A DNA stretch of 64,000 bases from Chloroherpeton thalassium ATCC 35110. GTDB taxonomy: Bacteria; Bacteroidota; Chlorobiia; Chlorobiales; Chloroherpetonaceae. This document shows positions 26,718 through 35,309 of the stretch, piece by piece. The first letter of the stretch is position 1. Each line of letters starts with the position of its first letter. The stretch is taken from positions 1,966,001 to 2,030,000 of the forward strand of contig NC_011026.1 in NCBI RefSeq assembly GCF_000020525.1, read 5' to 3'. Position numbers and translations under genes: made by a program. The notes beneath the pieces are model-generated. The model saw only the letters and a list, made by a program, of their open reading frames with translations, did not search any database and was not told the DNA's origin.

Positions 26718-26948
26718 ATGGCCGAACAACAAAATCAATTAGGCGGTTTATTTGACGGTGTCTTCAAATCAATGAACGACATTCTCACAGCTCAAGGCAA
26801 ACTTATTGGCAAGAGCATTGAAGTTCAATCTTCTTTAATGGACGCTGTCAACAAAAACGCTACCGACGTTTTGGGTACCTTCACCAAAAAGGTAAACGAA
26901 GCTTTGAGCGGCACATGGACTGGCTTTGGCGGTGCTGCTAGCAAGTAA
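26718..26948 (+). CDS. Small protein resembling chlorosome envelope proteins CsmB/CsmF
   Basis: A 76-residue protein from ATG 26718 (MAEQQNQLGGLFDGVFKSMN). Upstream in-frame codons belong to the leader with the hairpin, so the longer reading is rejected. Its amphipathic helical body (ILTAQGKLIGKSIEVQSSLM ... TDVLGTFTKKVNEALSG) and size are like the ~75-residue CsmB/CsmF proteins that coat the chlorosome, the antenna of green bacteria. It is flanked by its own promoter, a stable leader hairpin and a strong terminator, fitting a highly expressed single gene. The Csm link is pattern-based; a phasin-like granule protein is the main alternative. Confidence 0.5.
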   Translation: MAEQQNQLGGLFDGVFKSMNDILTAQGKLIGKSIEVQSSLMDAVNKNATDVLGTFTKKVNEALSGTWTGFGGAASK

Positions 26949-26985
26949 ACTTTTAGTTGCTTTGCTTTAGAAAGACATCATGGAT

Positions 26986-27030
26986 AAGCCATCAATGATA
27001 AAGAAGTAGGTTATTATTGATGGCTTTTTT
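26986..27030 (+). terminator. Rho-independent terminator after the csm-like gene
   Basis: A 16-bp stem with a single mismatch, AAGCCATCAATGATAA / TTATTATTGATGGCTT, ten-base loop, followed by TTTT. It starts 37 bases beyond the stop codon and isolates this gene from ychF. Confidence 0.88.
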
Positions 27031-27177
27031 CTTTCGACTTCAAAAATCCTCGCCGATTAAAAAAACATCAAAATCAAAAGCGCATTTCCTTTTAAAAAAC
27101 TTGCTGCCCTTCACCTCTTTTTTGTAATTTCTGCGATTTCATTTTAACGGATCATAAAAATTTAGATAGGAAGAATC

Positions 27178-28269
27178 ATGTCGCTTCGCTGTGGAATTGT
27201 CGGGTTGCCGAATGTCGGTAAATCCACTTTGTTTAATGCCATCACTGCCCAACAAGTAGATGCTCAGAATTACCCATTTTGTACGATTGAGCCTAACGTG
27301 GGAACGGTCGCTGTTCCCGATCCGCGCCTCAAGCCGCTTTCTCAAATTACAAAAACGAAAACGATTATTCCGGCCACTTTGGAGCTGGTCGACATTGCGG
27401 GTTTGGTGCGCGGTGCGAGCAAAGGTGAAGGCTTGGGCAACCAATTCCTTTCCCACATTCGTGAGGTCGATGCGATTATTCACGTAGTTCGCTGCTTTGA
27501 GGATTCCAACATCACGCATGTGGACGGCGATATTAGCCCAAAGCGTGATATCGATACTATTGAAACCGAGTTGATGCTCGCCGATTTGGACAGTTTGGAA
27601 AAGCGTCTCGAAAAGCTAAAGAAAAACGCGCGTGCCGATAAATCGCTTCAGCCGAATGTGGCACTTTGCGAAAAATTGATCGAGTGTCTCGGCGATGGCA
27701 AACCTGCTCGCACGGTGGTAGAAACCGACGAAGAAAAAGAAATCCTGAAAAGCTTCTTCCTCATTTCCGCCAAGCCGGTGCTTTACGCCGTGAATGTTTC
27801 GGAAGATGATATGGGCGAGGGCAATCAATGGACGAAAGAAGTTGAAGAAGTAGCGGCAAAAGAAGGCGCAAAAGTGGTAACTATCTGCGCAAGTGTGGAA
27901 TCGGAAATCGCGCAGCTTCCCGAAGAAGAGCGTCCAGAATTTTTGGAAAGCTTGGGGCTTGAAATGTCCGGTCTTGATCGTTTGATTCAAGCAGGGTATG
28001 ATTTGCTTGGGCTTCATACTTATTTCACCGCCGGCGAAAAAGAAGTTCACGCTTGGACGGTTCGCAAAGGGGCGAAAGCGCCAGAAGCTGCCGGCGTCAT
28101 CCACAGCGATTTTGAAAAAGGATTTATTCGTGCCGAAGTCATTAAGTATGAGGATATGGCGAAGTTCGGCTCGGAGCAAAAGGTCAAAGAAGCTGGCAAA
28201 CTCATGGTGGAAGGCAAGGAATATGTCGTTTGCGATGGCGACATTATGCACTTCCGCTTCAATGTTTGA
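27178..28269 (+). CDS. ychF: Ribosome-binding ATPase YchF
   Basis: A 363-residue Obg-family P-loop protein. G1 is [18 protein letters not shown] at residues 6-23, G3 region [20 protein letters not shown], with a helical coiled-coil insertion ([12 protein letters not shown]) and a C-terminal TGS domain ([20 protein letters not shown] ... [13 protein letters not shown]). YchF binds the ribosome, hydrolyses ATP in preference to GTP and modulates stress responses. Standard length and complete motifs. Confidence 0.97.
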   Translation: MSLRCGIVGLPNVGKSTLFNAITAQQVDAQNYPFCTIEPNVGTVAVPDPRLKPLSQITKTKTIIPATLELVDIAGLVRGASKGEGLGNQFLSHIREVDAIIHVVRCFEDSNITHVDGDISPKRDIDTIETELMLADLDSLEKRLEKLKKNARADKSLQPNVALCEKLIECLGDGKPARTVVETDEEKEILKSFFLISAKPVLYAVNVSEDDMGEGNQWTKEVEEVAAKEGAKVVTICASVESEIAQLPEEERPEFLESLGLEMSGLDRLIQAGYDLLGLHTYFTAGEKEVHAWTVRKGAKAPEAAGVIHSDFEKGFIRAEVIKYEDMAKFGSEQKVKEAGKLMVEGKEYVVCDGDIMHFRFNV

Positions 28270-28296
28270 TTTGTTATCCCCCACAATGCCTTTAAC

Positions 28297-29116
28297 ATGA
28301 CGACTTTTTTATTTTGGAATATCAATAAAAAGCCGTTGGCTTCTCAAATCATCAACATTGTAGGGGCTTACGATGTTGATGTCGTTATTTTGGTTGAAAG
28401 CCAGCTTGCCAAAACGGGGAGGTTTCTTAGGGAAATCAACACGAAGCTACGTCCAGGCTATGCGCTGTTGCCGAATCGCAATTGTGAAAAAATTGAAATT
28501 TATACGCGCTTTGCCACAAACCGATTTCAGGCACGGGAAGAAAGTGACCGCTACACCATTGAGAAAATCAACTTTCCTGTGGCTGAAGGTGTTTTATTAG
28601 CCGCGCTCCACTTTCCAAGTAAAGTAAATTGGAGTGAAACGAGCCAAATGTTTGAAGCTGTTGATTATGCGGAACGCATCAGAGCTGTTGAAAAACAAGA
28701 AAACATTTCACGAACGGTTGTCGTCGGGGATTTTAACATGAATCCTTGAAGCTGGAATGATTTCGGCAAACGGCTTCCATGCAATGATGACAAGAAAATT
28801 AGTAGAGAAGGAAAAGCGCATCGTACAAGGAAAAACGTATCCATACTTTTACAATCCCATGTGGGGGCACTTCGGGGAAAGCCTGCCCACTCCTTCAGGA
28901 ACTCACTACCACGCGCGTTCCGAACAAGTTGTTTTCTTTTGGAATATGTACGACCAAGTTTTGATTCGCCCGGCGCTCTTCCCCTATTTTGATTCTAAAG
29001 ACTTGCTTATTTTAACCTCCGACGGAAAAAACAGTTTGCTAACCTCAACTGGAACACCTGATATTCAAAATGGCTCTGATCATTTGCCAATACTTTTCAA
29101 ACTAAATATTGAATAA
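28297..29116 (+). pseudogene. Endonuclease/exonuclease/phosphatase (EEP) family protein, interrupted by a frameshift
   Basis: Two frames together form an EEP-fold enzyme of about 273 residues. Frame one (28297-28749) has TFLFWNINKKP, VDVVILVES and the catalytic VVVGDFNMNP, then hits TGA. Frame two resumes with EAGMISANGFHAMMTRK (from about 28749) and carries the terminal NGSDHLPILFKL with the catalytic SDH. The expected NPFEAG would read CCT TTT GAA; the sequence has CCTTGAA, a net loss of two bases in a T run. All active-site residues are otherwise intact. Substrate (DNA, phosphoinositide-like or nucleotide) unknown. The break may be a true mutation or a sequencing error. Confidence 0.8.
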
Positions 29117-29122
29117 CGAGCG

Positions 29123-29551
29123 ATGGATAAAGTCAAGAAATTGGATTTATGGCCGGAAAATCTAAATATAACGGACGCTGTAACCCCCGTCACCATTTTG
29201 AAAGAACAGGCAAATTTGCTTGGAGAAAAAACACAAAACGTAGTGACTGCGGAAATCTCTACGGCGACTTTACCGGTAGGCTACTTGGATGAACGCGGAT
29301 TTTTTTTTGATGAGCAGTCGCAAAAAAATCTCCTCCTCACCGATTTTTATTTATCAGCTCCCATTTTGAAGTATCGATATAAACTGCTTCAAGTGATTCA
29401 TCCGCTGTCCCATTATCCTGTTATCATTAAGTTTGACGAGGAAAAAATTCCGGGACGAAATGAAAATGAGTTTATTGAAAGCTTGAAAAAGATTTTTTCA
29501 AGTAAAAAGACGATTAGAATTATTCAATCGCTGATTGCCTCAAGCCAATAA
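29123..29551 (+). CDS. Unknown protein, partner of the EEP nuclease gene
   Basis: Not recognised, 142 aa. It starts six bases after the EEP stop, so both genes are almost certainly one transcript. Soluble, no signal peptide. An N-terminal part (DLWPENLNITDAVTPVTILK) is followed by a beta-rich middle (VVTAEISTATLPVGYLDERG, FYLSAPILKYRYKLLQVIH, YPVIIKFDEEKI) and a basic C-terminal helix. The layout suggests a small regulatory or inhibitor protein, but that is inference. A terminator follows directly. Confidence 0.6.
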   Translation: MDKVKKLDLWPENLNITDAVTPVTILKEQANLLGEKTQNVVTAEISTATLPVGYLDERGFFFDEQSQKNLLLTDFYLSAPILKYRYKLLQVIHPLSHYPVIIKFDEEKIPGRNENEFIESLKKIFSSKKTIRIIQSLIASSQ

Positions 29552-29566
29552 ATTTTCGAGCAAAAA

Positions 29567-29600
29567 AAGAGTTCCCACTTTTTGCAAAATGGGAACTCTT
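29567..29600. terminator. Bidirectional terminator
   Basis: AAGAGTTCCCA / TGGGAACTCTT, an 11-bp perfect stem with a 12-base loop. An A-run precedes it. It lies between the convergent genes ending at 29551 and 29628, so it can serve both, best in the minus direction where TTTTTTT follows. Confidence 0.8.
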
Positions 29601-29627
29601 GTTGGGCAATAAGCTTCGCGACATTGC

Positions 29628-30590
29628 TTATCCTCGCAAACCCAAAACGGGATAAATGGTATTGGCAAAGCCAGAAACTTGCTGAAGCATGGTTGGCTCT
29701 TTGGCTGCCATTGCGGTTAAGCGAGCCTTCAGGCCGGAATTTTCGGCGTATCCTTCATCCACTTTTTTCCAAATCGGCAAAACATTTTCCTCGATCCATT
29801 GCCAGCGGTTCTCCGGGTTTGTAACGCTTTTTGCGCCCGTGAGCGTGGCTGTGTAACCAAAATGCTCGCTGAACGAGGCCATACATTTTTCACCTTTGGC
29901 CAACGCACCTTCAAAATCGAGCGCACTGCCAAACGAAACCACGATTTTTCCTAACGGTGAAATTCTATCGAAAATCGGTTGCAAGGTGTTGAGCTGTTCG
30001 TGGCGCAACAGCTTGACATTTCCTTCGCGAATCATTTGACGGGCTTTTTCCACATCTTTGTTTTGCTTCAAAAGCGCCGCACCCTCGTCGATCAGTTTAA
30101 ACCCAGCAAGCATATATTCCCGCTCACGCTCCGACACATTGGCCTCGATTTCTTTGATGCCGCCTTCAAGATAGGCCGCGTGCGCCCAAGCAATGTCGCC
30201 AAAAATTTCATCGTTGCCGTTTTTGATTTCATCCAGATCGTTCAAAAGTAGCTGGCGCGTTGCAAAATCGTGCAGGGCAACCGGAATGGAAAAAATCAGA
30301 TCGAAGGCAAAGCCATAGAGTTTAAAAAGATTGGTAAAAAAACCAGTTTCTTCTTTTGGCTTTTTGGCCACCATGCCGTCGGGCGCGTAAAGCAATTCGG
30401 AGAGCGCAAGCGCCACGCCAACTTGATACGACGCAAACGCGGCCATGCCAGCCCATTTGAACCACTGCTGATTTTCAAGATACCAATTGGCGTAGTGCGC
30501 CGTGATGGCTTTGTTGCGCTGAACCAGTTCGTTTTTTGGCGGAAGCCCTGCTTCAAGCTGCTTTTTCCATTCTTCTTTCGGGCGTATCAT
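29628..30590 (-). CDS. Unknown 320-aa protein
   Basis: Not recognised with confidence. It begins MIRPKEEWKKQLEAGLPPKN, then NKAITAHYANWYLENQQWF and KWAGMAAFASYQVGVALAL, a mildly hydrophobic helix, followed by a second one at FAFDLIFSIPVALHDFA, and a helical acidic middle (EIEANVSEREREYMLAGFKL). The C-terminal part contains WQWIEENVLPIWKKVDEGY. It may be a peripheral membrane or helical scaffold protein. No operon partner is evident: it is divergent-spaced from the amidohydrolase by 109 bases on the same strand and ends at a terminator. Confidence 0.6.
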   Translation of the reverse strand: MIRPKEEWKKQLEAGLPPKNELVQRNKAITAHYANWYLENQQWFKWAGMAAFASYQVGVALALSELLYAPDGMVAKKPKEETGFFTNLFKLYGFAFDLIFSIPVALHDFATRQLLLNDLDEIKNGNDEIFGDIAWAHAAYLEGGIKEIEANVSEREREYMLAGFKLIDEGAALLKQNKDVEKARQMIREGNVKLLRHEQLNTLQPIFDRISPLGKIVVSFGSALDFEGALAKGEKCMASFSEHFGYTATLTGAKSVTNPENRWQWIEENVLPIWKKVDEGYAENSGLKARLTAMAAKEPTMLQQVSGFANTIYPVLGLRG

Positions 30591-30699
30591 GATTTTTATG
30601 GGATAAGTTGGAGAAGTACAACGTCTTAACTTGTTTTAATCAAAATTCTTTGATGGCATTTGGCAAAAATGACCGTCCGATTGGCTTGCATGATGCGAA

Positions 30700-31914
30700 T
30701 TATTTAGACAGAAAATTCATGGCCAGATAGCTGACAAATCCAGTGCCGATTCGCAGCGCTTCTTCGTCGATATCGAAGTGAGTGGAATGAATATTATGCA
30801 CAATCCCTTTTTCTTCATTGCCAACGCCAAGCATCCAATACGCGCCTTTGCACGCTTGTAGAAAGTAGGCGAAGTCTTCAGCGGCCATCATGGGTTCTGG
30901 CGTGATGGTGTTTGCTTCACCGAGATATTCCCTTGAAAGGTCGATGGCAAATTCCGTCATGTTTTTGTCATTCACAACGGCAGGATAACCTTTTCGGATT
31001 TCAATTTCTGCGCGAACGCCCATCGCTTTTGCCGTAGCATGAACAATTTCTTCTATGCGCTGATGGCCTATCTCGCGCCATTCCTCGTTCATGGTGCGAT
31101 AAGTTCCCTTCATTTTCACTTCATTGGGAATAATGTTTGTCGCGCTTCCGCCATTAATGGCGGCGATGGTTAATACAGCTGGTTCGTGCGGCGGGAAATT
31201 TCGGCTGACGATGGTTTGAAGCGAATTGACAATTTGAACGGCGGCTAAAATGGGATCGTTGGCGCGGTGAGGCGCTGACGCATGGCCGCCTTTGCCAAAC
31301 ACGTTGATATATAGTTCATCGGCGGCGGCCATCATAGCGCCGCTCAAAAATCCAATTTTTCCAACGGGAACTTGCGGCATACAGTGTTGCCCGAAAATGG
31401 CGTCGGGTATTTTATCTGCAAAAAGGCCGCTTTCCAGCATCAACTTTGCGCCGCCTGGCGCGCATTCCTCCGATGGTTGAAAAATAAACTTGATAGAGCC
31501 AGGCAACTCAGCTTGCAGCGAGGCTAAAATTTTTGCAGCGCCGAGCATCATGGCCGTGTGCGCGTCGTGGCCGCAAGCGTGCATCACATTGGGTTTCGTC
31601 GAGCAAAAGTTGTGGCTATTTTCCTCGTTCATGGGAAGTGCGTCCATATCGGCACGAAACGCGATGGTCTTTGACGTCGCCGTCGCTTTTCCGCCTTTCA
31701 AATCAGCAACAACACCCGTTTTGGCCACGCCTTGCGTGACTTCATAACCAAGCTCGCGCAGATAATTTGCCGCAAGCTGCGACGTACGTTTTTCTTCAAA
31801 AGCAAGTTCGGGGTGGCGGTGAATGTCGCGTCGCAGCTCCACCACTTCGTCGAAAATTTCGTTTGCTTTTGTCTTAATTTGCTCTTTCAGGGGGACTTCA
31901 GTAGCACCGTGCAT
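30700..31914 (-). CDS. M20 family metallo-amidohydrolase (hippurate/IAA-amino acid hydrolase type)
   Basis: A 404-residue di-metal amidohydrolase. Metal-ligand motifs seen are MHACGHDAHTAMMLGAA, FQPSEECAPGGAKLML and FGQHCMPQVPVGKIG, with a dimerisation domain inserted (GKGGHASAPHRANDPILAAV) and PEPMMAAEDFAYFLQ near the C-terminus. The family cleaves N-acyl amino acids in the cytoplasm. The N-terminus EIFDEVVELRRDIHRHPELA is standard. Exact substrate unknown. Confidence 0.92.
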   Translation of the reverse strand: MHGATEVPLKEQIKTKANEIFDEVVELRRDIHRHPELAFEEKRTSQLAANYLRELGYEVTQGVAKTGVVADLKGGKATATSKTIAFRADMDALPMNEENSHNFCSTKPNVMHACGHDAHTAMMLGAAKILASLQAELPGSIKFIFQPSEECAPGGAKLMLESGLFADKIPDAIFGQHCMPQVPVGKIGFLSGAMMAAADELYINVFGKGGHASAPHRANDPILAAVQIVNSLQTIVSRNFPPHEPAVLTIAAINGGSATNIIPNEVKMKGTYRTMNEEWREIGHQRIEEIVHATAKAMGVRAEIEIRKGYPAVVNDKNMTEFAIDLSREYLGEANTITPEPMMAAEDFAYFLQACKGAYWMLGVGNEEKGIVHNIHSTHFDIDEEALRIGTGFVSYLAMNFLSK

Positions 31915-32089
31915 ACAGAAAATGTTAAATAGATTGAAAAATTACACCTATGATAAATATAATCTTATGGAAATAATTCCTGTTCTTTTATAGGTCATCT
32001 TCTTGTGTTGCGATCATGGCATTTCGTCATTTTTTGCCCGTAAAGTTTTGTCAAAAAAACCGATGTGAATACAGCAAAGCGCGAAACCC

Positions 32090-32473
32090 TTACTTCAATG
32101 GTGAAAGCGGAAATTTGTAGATGCCATAGAGAAAAAGCAGAAAATCAACAAACCAAACCACTTCGATCAGAATAACAAGAAAATGAAACGCCACTATTTT
32201 TTCGATCTTGCGAAATACAAGCGCCGCAGCGAAAAGCAACCAAACCAAAATCCCTAAAAAAATCCCCGCTAAAATTGTGCTGTTTGTGCCGGCAAGTTGC
32301 ATTTTCAGCCAAGATACGCCGAGGCTCGGCAGTGCAACGGTCAAAAAGTCCAGAAGCACACCGAGCGTCAGTAGCCAAATCGCAAGTTTTCCGCCCTGTG
32401 TCAGAAACGAGATGGATGCGCCAATCAAAAAAATAACATAGGCGATTGCCGTGATGAGTTCGGTTGGTGTCAT
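32090..32473 (-). CDS. Four-helix membrane protein of unknown function
   Basis: I start this at ATG 32473 (127 aa); the longer reading back to 32656 runs through the end of the alanine dehydrogenase gene. MTPTELITAIAYVIFLIGAS begins a protein with four hydrophobic helices and few loops, ending LYGIYKFPLSPLK. It follows ald by seven bases on the same strand and is likely co-transcribed. A link to alanine or membrane energetics cannot be shown. Confidence 0.65.
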   Translation of the reverse strand: MTPTELITAIAYVIFLIGASISFLTQGGKLAIWLLTLGVLLDFLTVALPSLGVSWLKMQLAGTNSTILAGIFLGILVWLLFAAALVFRKIEKIVAFHFLVILIEVVWFVDFLLFLYGIYKFPLSPLK

Positions 32474-32480
32474 GCTTGTT

Positions 32481-33587
32481 TTAAACAGGCGATTGGTATG
32501 GTAAATTAGGAAATGCTTCGGCGACCGCGCGGTTTGTGAGCACGCCGTTTCGCATATTGAGCGCTTCCTGATGGCCTGAGCCTTGCGCAATGAATTTCTC
32601 CGTTCCGAGATTAGCCAAGCATCGCGCGTAGGGCAGCGTTGCGTTGCAAAGTGCAAACGTGCTGGTTCGGCTCACAGCGCCGGGCATGTTCGCTACACAA
32701 TAATGCACGATGCCATCGATAACGAAAGTCGGCTCGTCGTGCGTGGTTGGGCGGCTGGTTTCAAACACCCCACCTTGATCGATCGATACATCCACCAGCA
32801 CCGTTCCAGGTTTTAATAGCTTCAACTGTTCCCGCGCCAAAAGATGAGGTGCTTTTTTTCCTGGAATTAAAACCGCGCCAATAATTAAATCCGCCGCTTG
32901 TGCATAAGTTTCAACAGCGTGTGGGTCGCTAAAAACAGTTTTAACATTGGCTGGCAGCGTGTCTTCCAAGTAGCGCATTCGTTCCTGATTGACATCCATG
33001 ATCACGACATTTGCGCCAAGTCCGGCAGCCACTTTTGCCGCGCCTGCGCCAACAATGCCGCCGCCAAGAATCAAGACATTGGCGCGTTCCACGCCTGCTA
33101 CGCCGCCAAGCAAAATGCCGCGTCCTTGCATCGGATTTTCAAGACATTTTGCGCCTTCTTGCGCCGCGAGTTTGCCAGCAATTTCGCTCATCGGCGCTAA
33201 AAGCGGCAAGCGGCCATGTTGGTCAAAAAGGGTTTCGTAGGCAATTGCGGTAATTTTTTTTGAAAGGCAAGATTCGGTGAGCGTTTTCGAGGCGGCAAAA
33301 TGAAAAAAGCAAAAAAGGGTTTGGCCTTTTTGGAGCAACTTAATTTCGGATGGTTGCGGTTCTTTCACCTTCAAAATTAAATCGGCTTCGTCATAAATCT
33401 CTTCCATTGAATCCAAGATTTCCGCTCCGGCATTTTCATAGTCCATGTCCGAAATGCCAGCGCCAAGTCCGGCGCCTTTTTGAACAAACACGCGATGGCC
33501 ATCTTGCGTCAAGCATTTTGCCCCAACAGGCAAAAGCGCCACGCGGTATTCATGCGTTTTAATTTCACGAGGAATTCCGATGATCAT
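32481..33587 (-). CDS. ald: Alanine dehydrogenase
   Basis: A 368-residue NAD-dependent alanine dehydrogenase interconverting L-alanine and pyruvate plus ammonium. The N-terminus MIIGIPREIKTHEYRVALLP, the substrate-domain motif FFHFAASKTLTES, the NAD Rossmann motif VLILGGGIVGAGAAKVAAGLG and SIDQGGVFETSRPTTHDEPT are all family signatures. Length equals the usual ~370. It is the first gene of a two-gene unit with the four-helix protein. Confidence 0.96.
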   Translation of the reverse strand: MIIGIPREIKTHEYRVALLPVGAKCLTQDGHRVFVQKGAGLGAGISDMDYENAGAEILDSMEEIYDEADLILKVKEPQPSEIKLLQKGQTLFCFFHFAASKTLTESCLSKKITAIAYETLFDQHGRLPLLAPMSEIAGKLAAQEGAKCLENPMQGRGILLGGVAGVERANVLILGGGIVGAGAAKVAAGLGANVVIMDVNQERMRYLEDTLPANVKTVFSDPHAVETYAQAADLIIGAVLIPGKKAPHLLAREQLKLLKPGTVLVDVSIDQGGVFETSRPTTHDEPTFVIDGIVHYCVANMPGAVSRTSTFALCNATLPYARCLANLGTEKFIAQGSGHQEALNMRNGVLTNRAVAEAFPNLPYQSPV

Positions 33588-33829
33588 AATTCGGCATTAA
33601 CTAAGGGTTAAATAATGTTTTTTATCCTTACGATAAGCGAGAACAAAAGTATCTGCTAATCCGTGCGTTGCGGCGTGTAAAATGTGTTAGGTCAAATAAA
33701 AAATTTTAGTCTGCTCATAACCAAATGAAGCGCGAGCCTGGCCAGATGGCGGGTCTGTATCCATGAAGATATTGTCAGAGCAACCCGTGTTTTGTATTAT
33801 CGTAGGAATCTGTCAAAAAAGGAGATGTT

Positions 33830-34360
33830 ATGGTCAAAAAAGCTTTATCCATTTTCGCACTCGCGTTTTGCTTTGCGACTTCCGCTTCAGCGCAGCTCAT
33901 CCGTGATTTGCCATGCGCCGGCGTTGAAGACGCCTCCAGCGCGTATATGCAACAGCCAACCACCGGCATGTTTGAATCTTTTCTTAGCTCGGCGTTCGAT
34001 GAGACGCATTTCAGCATGTCGCATAGCTATTCACTAACTTACACATCCTTGCTAAATACTACCGTTGGCGAGTATGTCAACACGATGGTTTATCAATTCG
34101 ACATTCCTTTAATGCTGCGTGCGGACATTGGCATTTCGCATCAGCCGTTCGGCGCATCGGGCACGCAATTAAAATACGGCTACGGCGATGGCGATTTGAG
34201 CGGCGTGTATTTAAAAAACGCCGAGCTACTCTATCAGCCGCTGAAGAATTTGTCCATCGGCGTGTCGTATCGGCAATATCGTGCGGGGATCTTAAATTCT
34301 TTTTGGAGCAGGTGGCCAAGCTCATCGTTCCAAACAAATCAAAATGGAAATTTGGAGTAG
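33830..34360 (+). CDS. Exported beta-rich protein, probably truncated at its C-terminus
   Basis: A 176-residue product with a strong Shine-Dalgarno (AAAGGAG at 33818-33824, five bases before ATG) and a cleavable signal peptide (MVKKALSIFALAFCFATSAS, cut after AQ-like SASAQ). The mature part is beta-strand rich (FSMSHSYSLTYTSLLNTTVG, MVYQFDIPLMLRADIGISHQ), like an outer-membrane or periplasmic protein of the Bacteroidota/Chlorobi type. The strand pattern stops at VSYRQYRAG (about 34285); after it this frame yields a poor-looking tail, while another frame reads LKFFLEQVAKLIVPNKSKWK and stops at 34369. That suggests a recombination junction near 34285. Confidence 0.6.
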   Translation: MVKKALSIFALAFCFATSASAQLIRDLPCAGVEDASSAYMQQPTTGMFESFLSSAFDETHFSMSHSYSLTYTSLLNTTVGEYVNTMVYQFDIPLMLRADIGISHQPFGASGTQLKYGYGDGDLSGVYLKNAELLYQPLKNLSIGVSYRQYRAGILNSFWSRWPSSSFQTNQNGNLE

Positions 34361-34428
34361 GTAAGATTTTTTGAATTTGATACTTCTTGCCGTTAAACGC
34401 CAGATAAGCCGATAGAAAAAAACATAAA

Positions 34429-35286
34429 ATGCCAGACTTTAAAGAAAAATATATAAATCCTTTTACCGATTACGGGTTCAAAAGATTATTCGGGGAAGAA
34501 CCCAATAAGGATTTGTTATTGGATTTTTTGAATGAGCTGCTTAAAAACGAACAAGGCACGATTACCGAATTGACCTATCTCAAAAATGAAAATCTCGGCG
34601 CGACGGAATTAAATAGAAAAGCCGTTTTTGATTTGTACTGCACAAACGAAACGGGAGAACGGTTTATTGTAGAATTGCAAAAAACCAAACAAAAGTTCTT
34701 TAAGGATAGAACGATTTATTATTCCACATTTCCAATTCAAGAACAAGCGAAAAAAGGAAGCGAATGGAATTTTGAATTGGAAAAAATTTATACAATCGCC
34801 ATACTGGATTTTGAATTCGACGATGACAAAAAATATCCTGAAAAATTCAGATATGATGTCAAATTAAAGGAATTGGAAATAAATGAAGTGTTTTCCGATA
34901 AGCTGAATTTCATCTACTTGGAGATGCCCAAATTCAACAAAACGGTTGATGAATTGGAAACACGATTTGAAAAATGGCTTTATCTGATAAAAAATTTACA
35001 TAAACTTGACCGCATTCCTGAAAAATTAAAAGAAACCGTCTTTTTAAAATTGTTTGAAACTGCCGAGATTGCAAAGTTCTCACAACAAGAGTATTTGGAC
35101 TATGAAAACAGCTTGAAATATTATAGGGACTTAAAAAATTCGCTTGATACGGCAAGGGAAGAAAGAACGATTGAGATTGCCAAAAAAGGCTTAAAAGAAG
35201 GTTTTCCAATCGAAATGATTTCAAAAATGACCGGATTATCAGAAAACGAGATAGAAGAATTAAAAAATAAAAATAAAGGAAGCTGA
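34429..35286 (+). CDS. Rpn/PD-(D/E)XK family nuclease (recombination-promoting nuclease type)
   Basis: A 285-residue protein starting YINPFTDYGFKRLFGEEPNK, the standard opening of the PDDEXK_2 (Rpn/transposase_31-like) family. The nuclease core is KAVFDLYCTNETGERFIVELQ with D and ExQ in the expected places, followed by RTIYYSTFPIQEQAKKGSEW. The C-terminal helix cluster ends MISKMTGLSENEIEELKNKN, a short putative DNA-binding helix pair. Family members stimulate RecA-independent recombination or act as standalone mobile-like genes. It is distinctly AT-rich compared with priA beside it, which suggests transfer. It converges on priA with 23 bases between. Confidence 0.88.
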   Translation: MPDFKEKYINPFTDYGFKRLFGEEPNKDLLLDFLNELLKNEQGTITELTYLKNENLGATELNRKAVFDLYCTNETGERFIVELQKTKQKFFKDRTIYYSTFPIQEQAKKGSEWNFELEKIYTIAILDFEFDDDKKYPEKFRYDVKLKELEINEVFSDKLNFIYLEMPKFNKTVDELETRFEKWLYLIKNLHKLDRIPEKLKETVFLKLFETAEIAKFSQQEYLDYENSLKYYRDLKNSLDTAREERTIEIAKKGLKEGFPIEMISKMTGLSENEIEELKNKNKGS

Positions 35287-35309
35287 ATATTCAGAAAAGA
35301 GTTTTCCCA

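Noticed and set aside
32474-32656. Long form of the four-helix membrane protein
   Set aside because: It runs through the end of ald in another frame; ATG 32473 gives a clean membrane protein.
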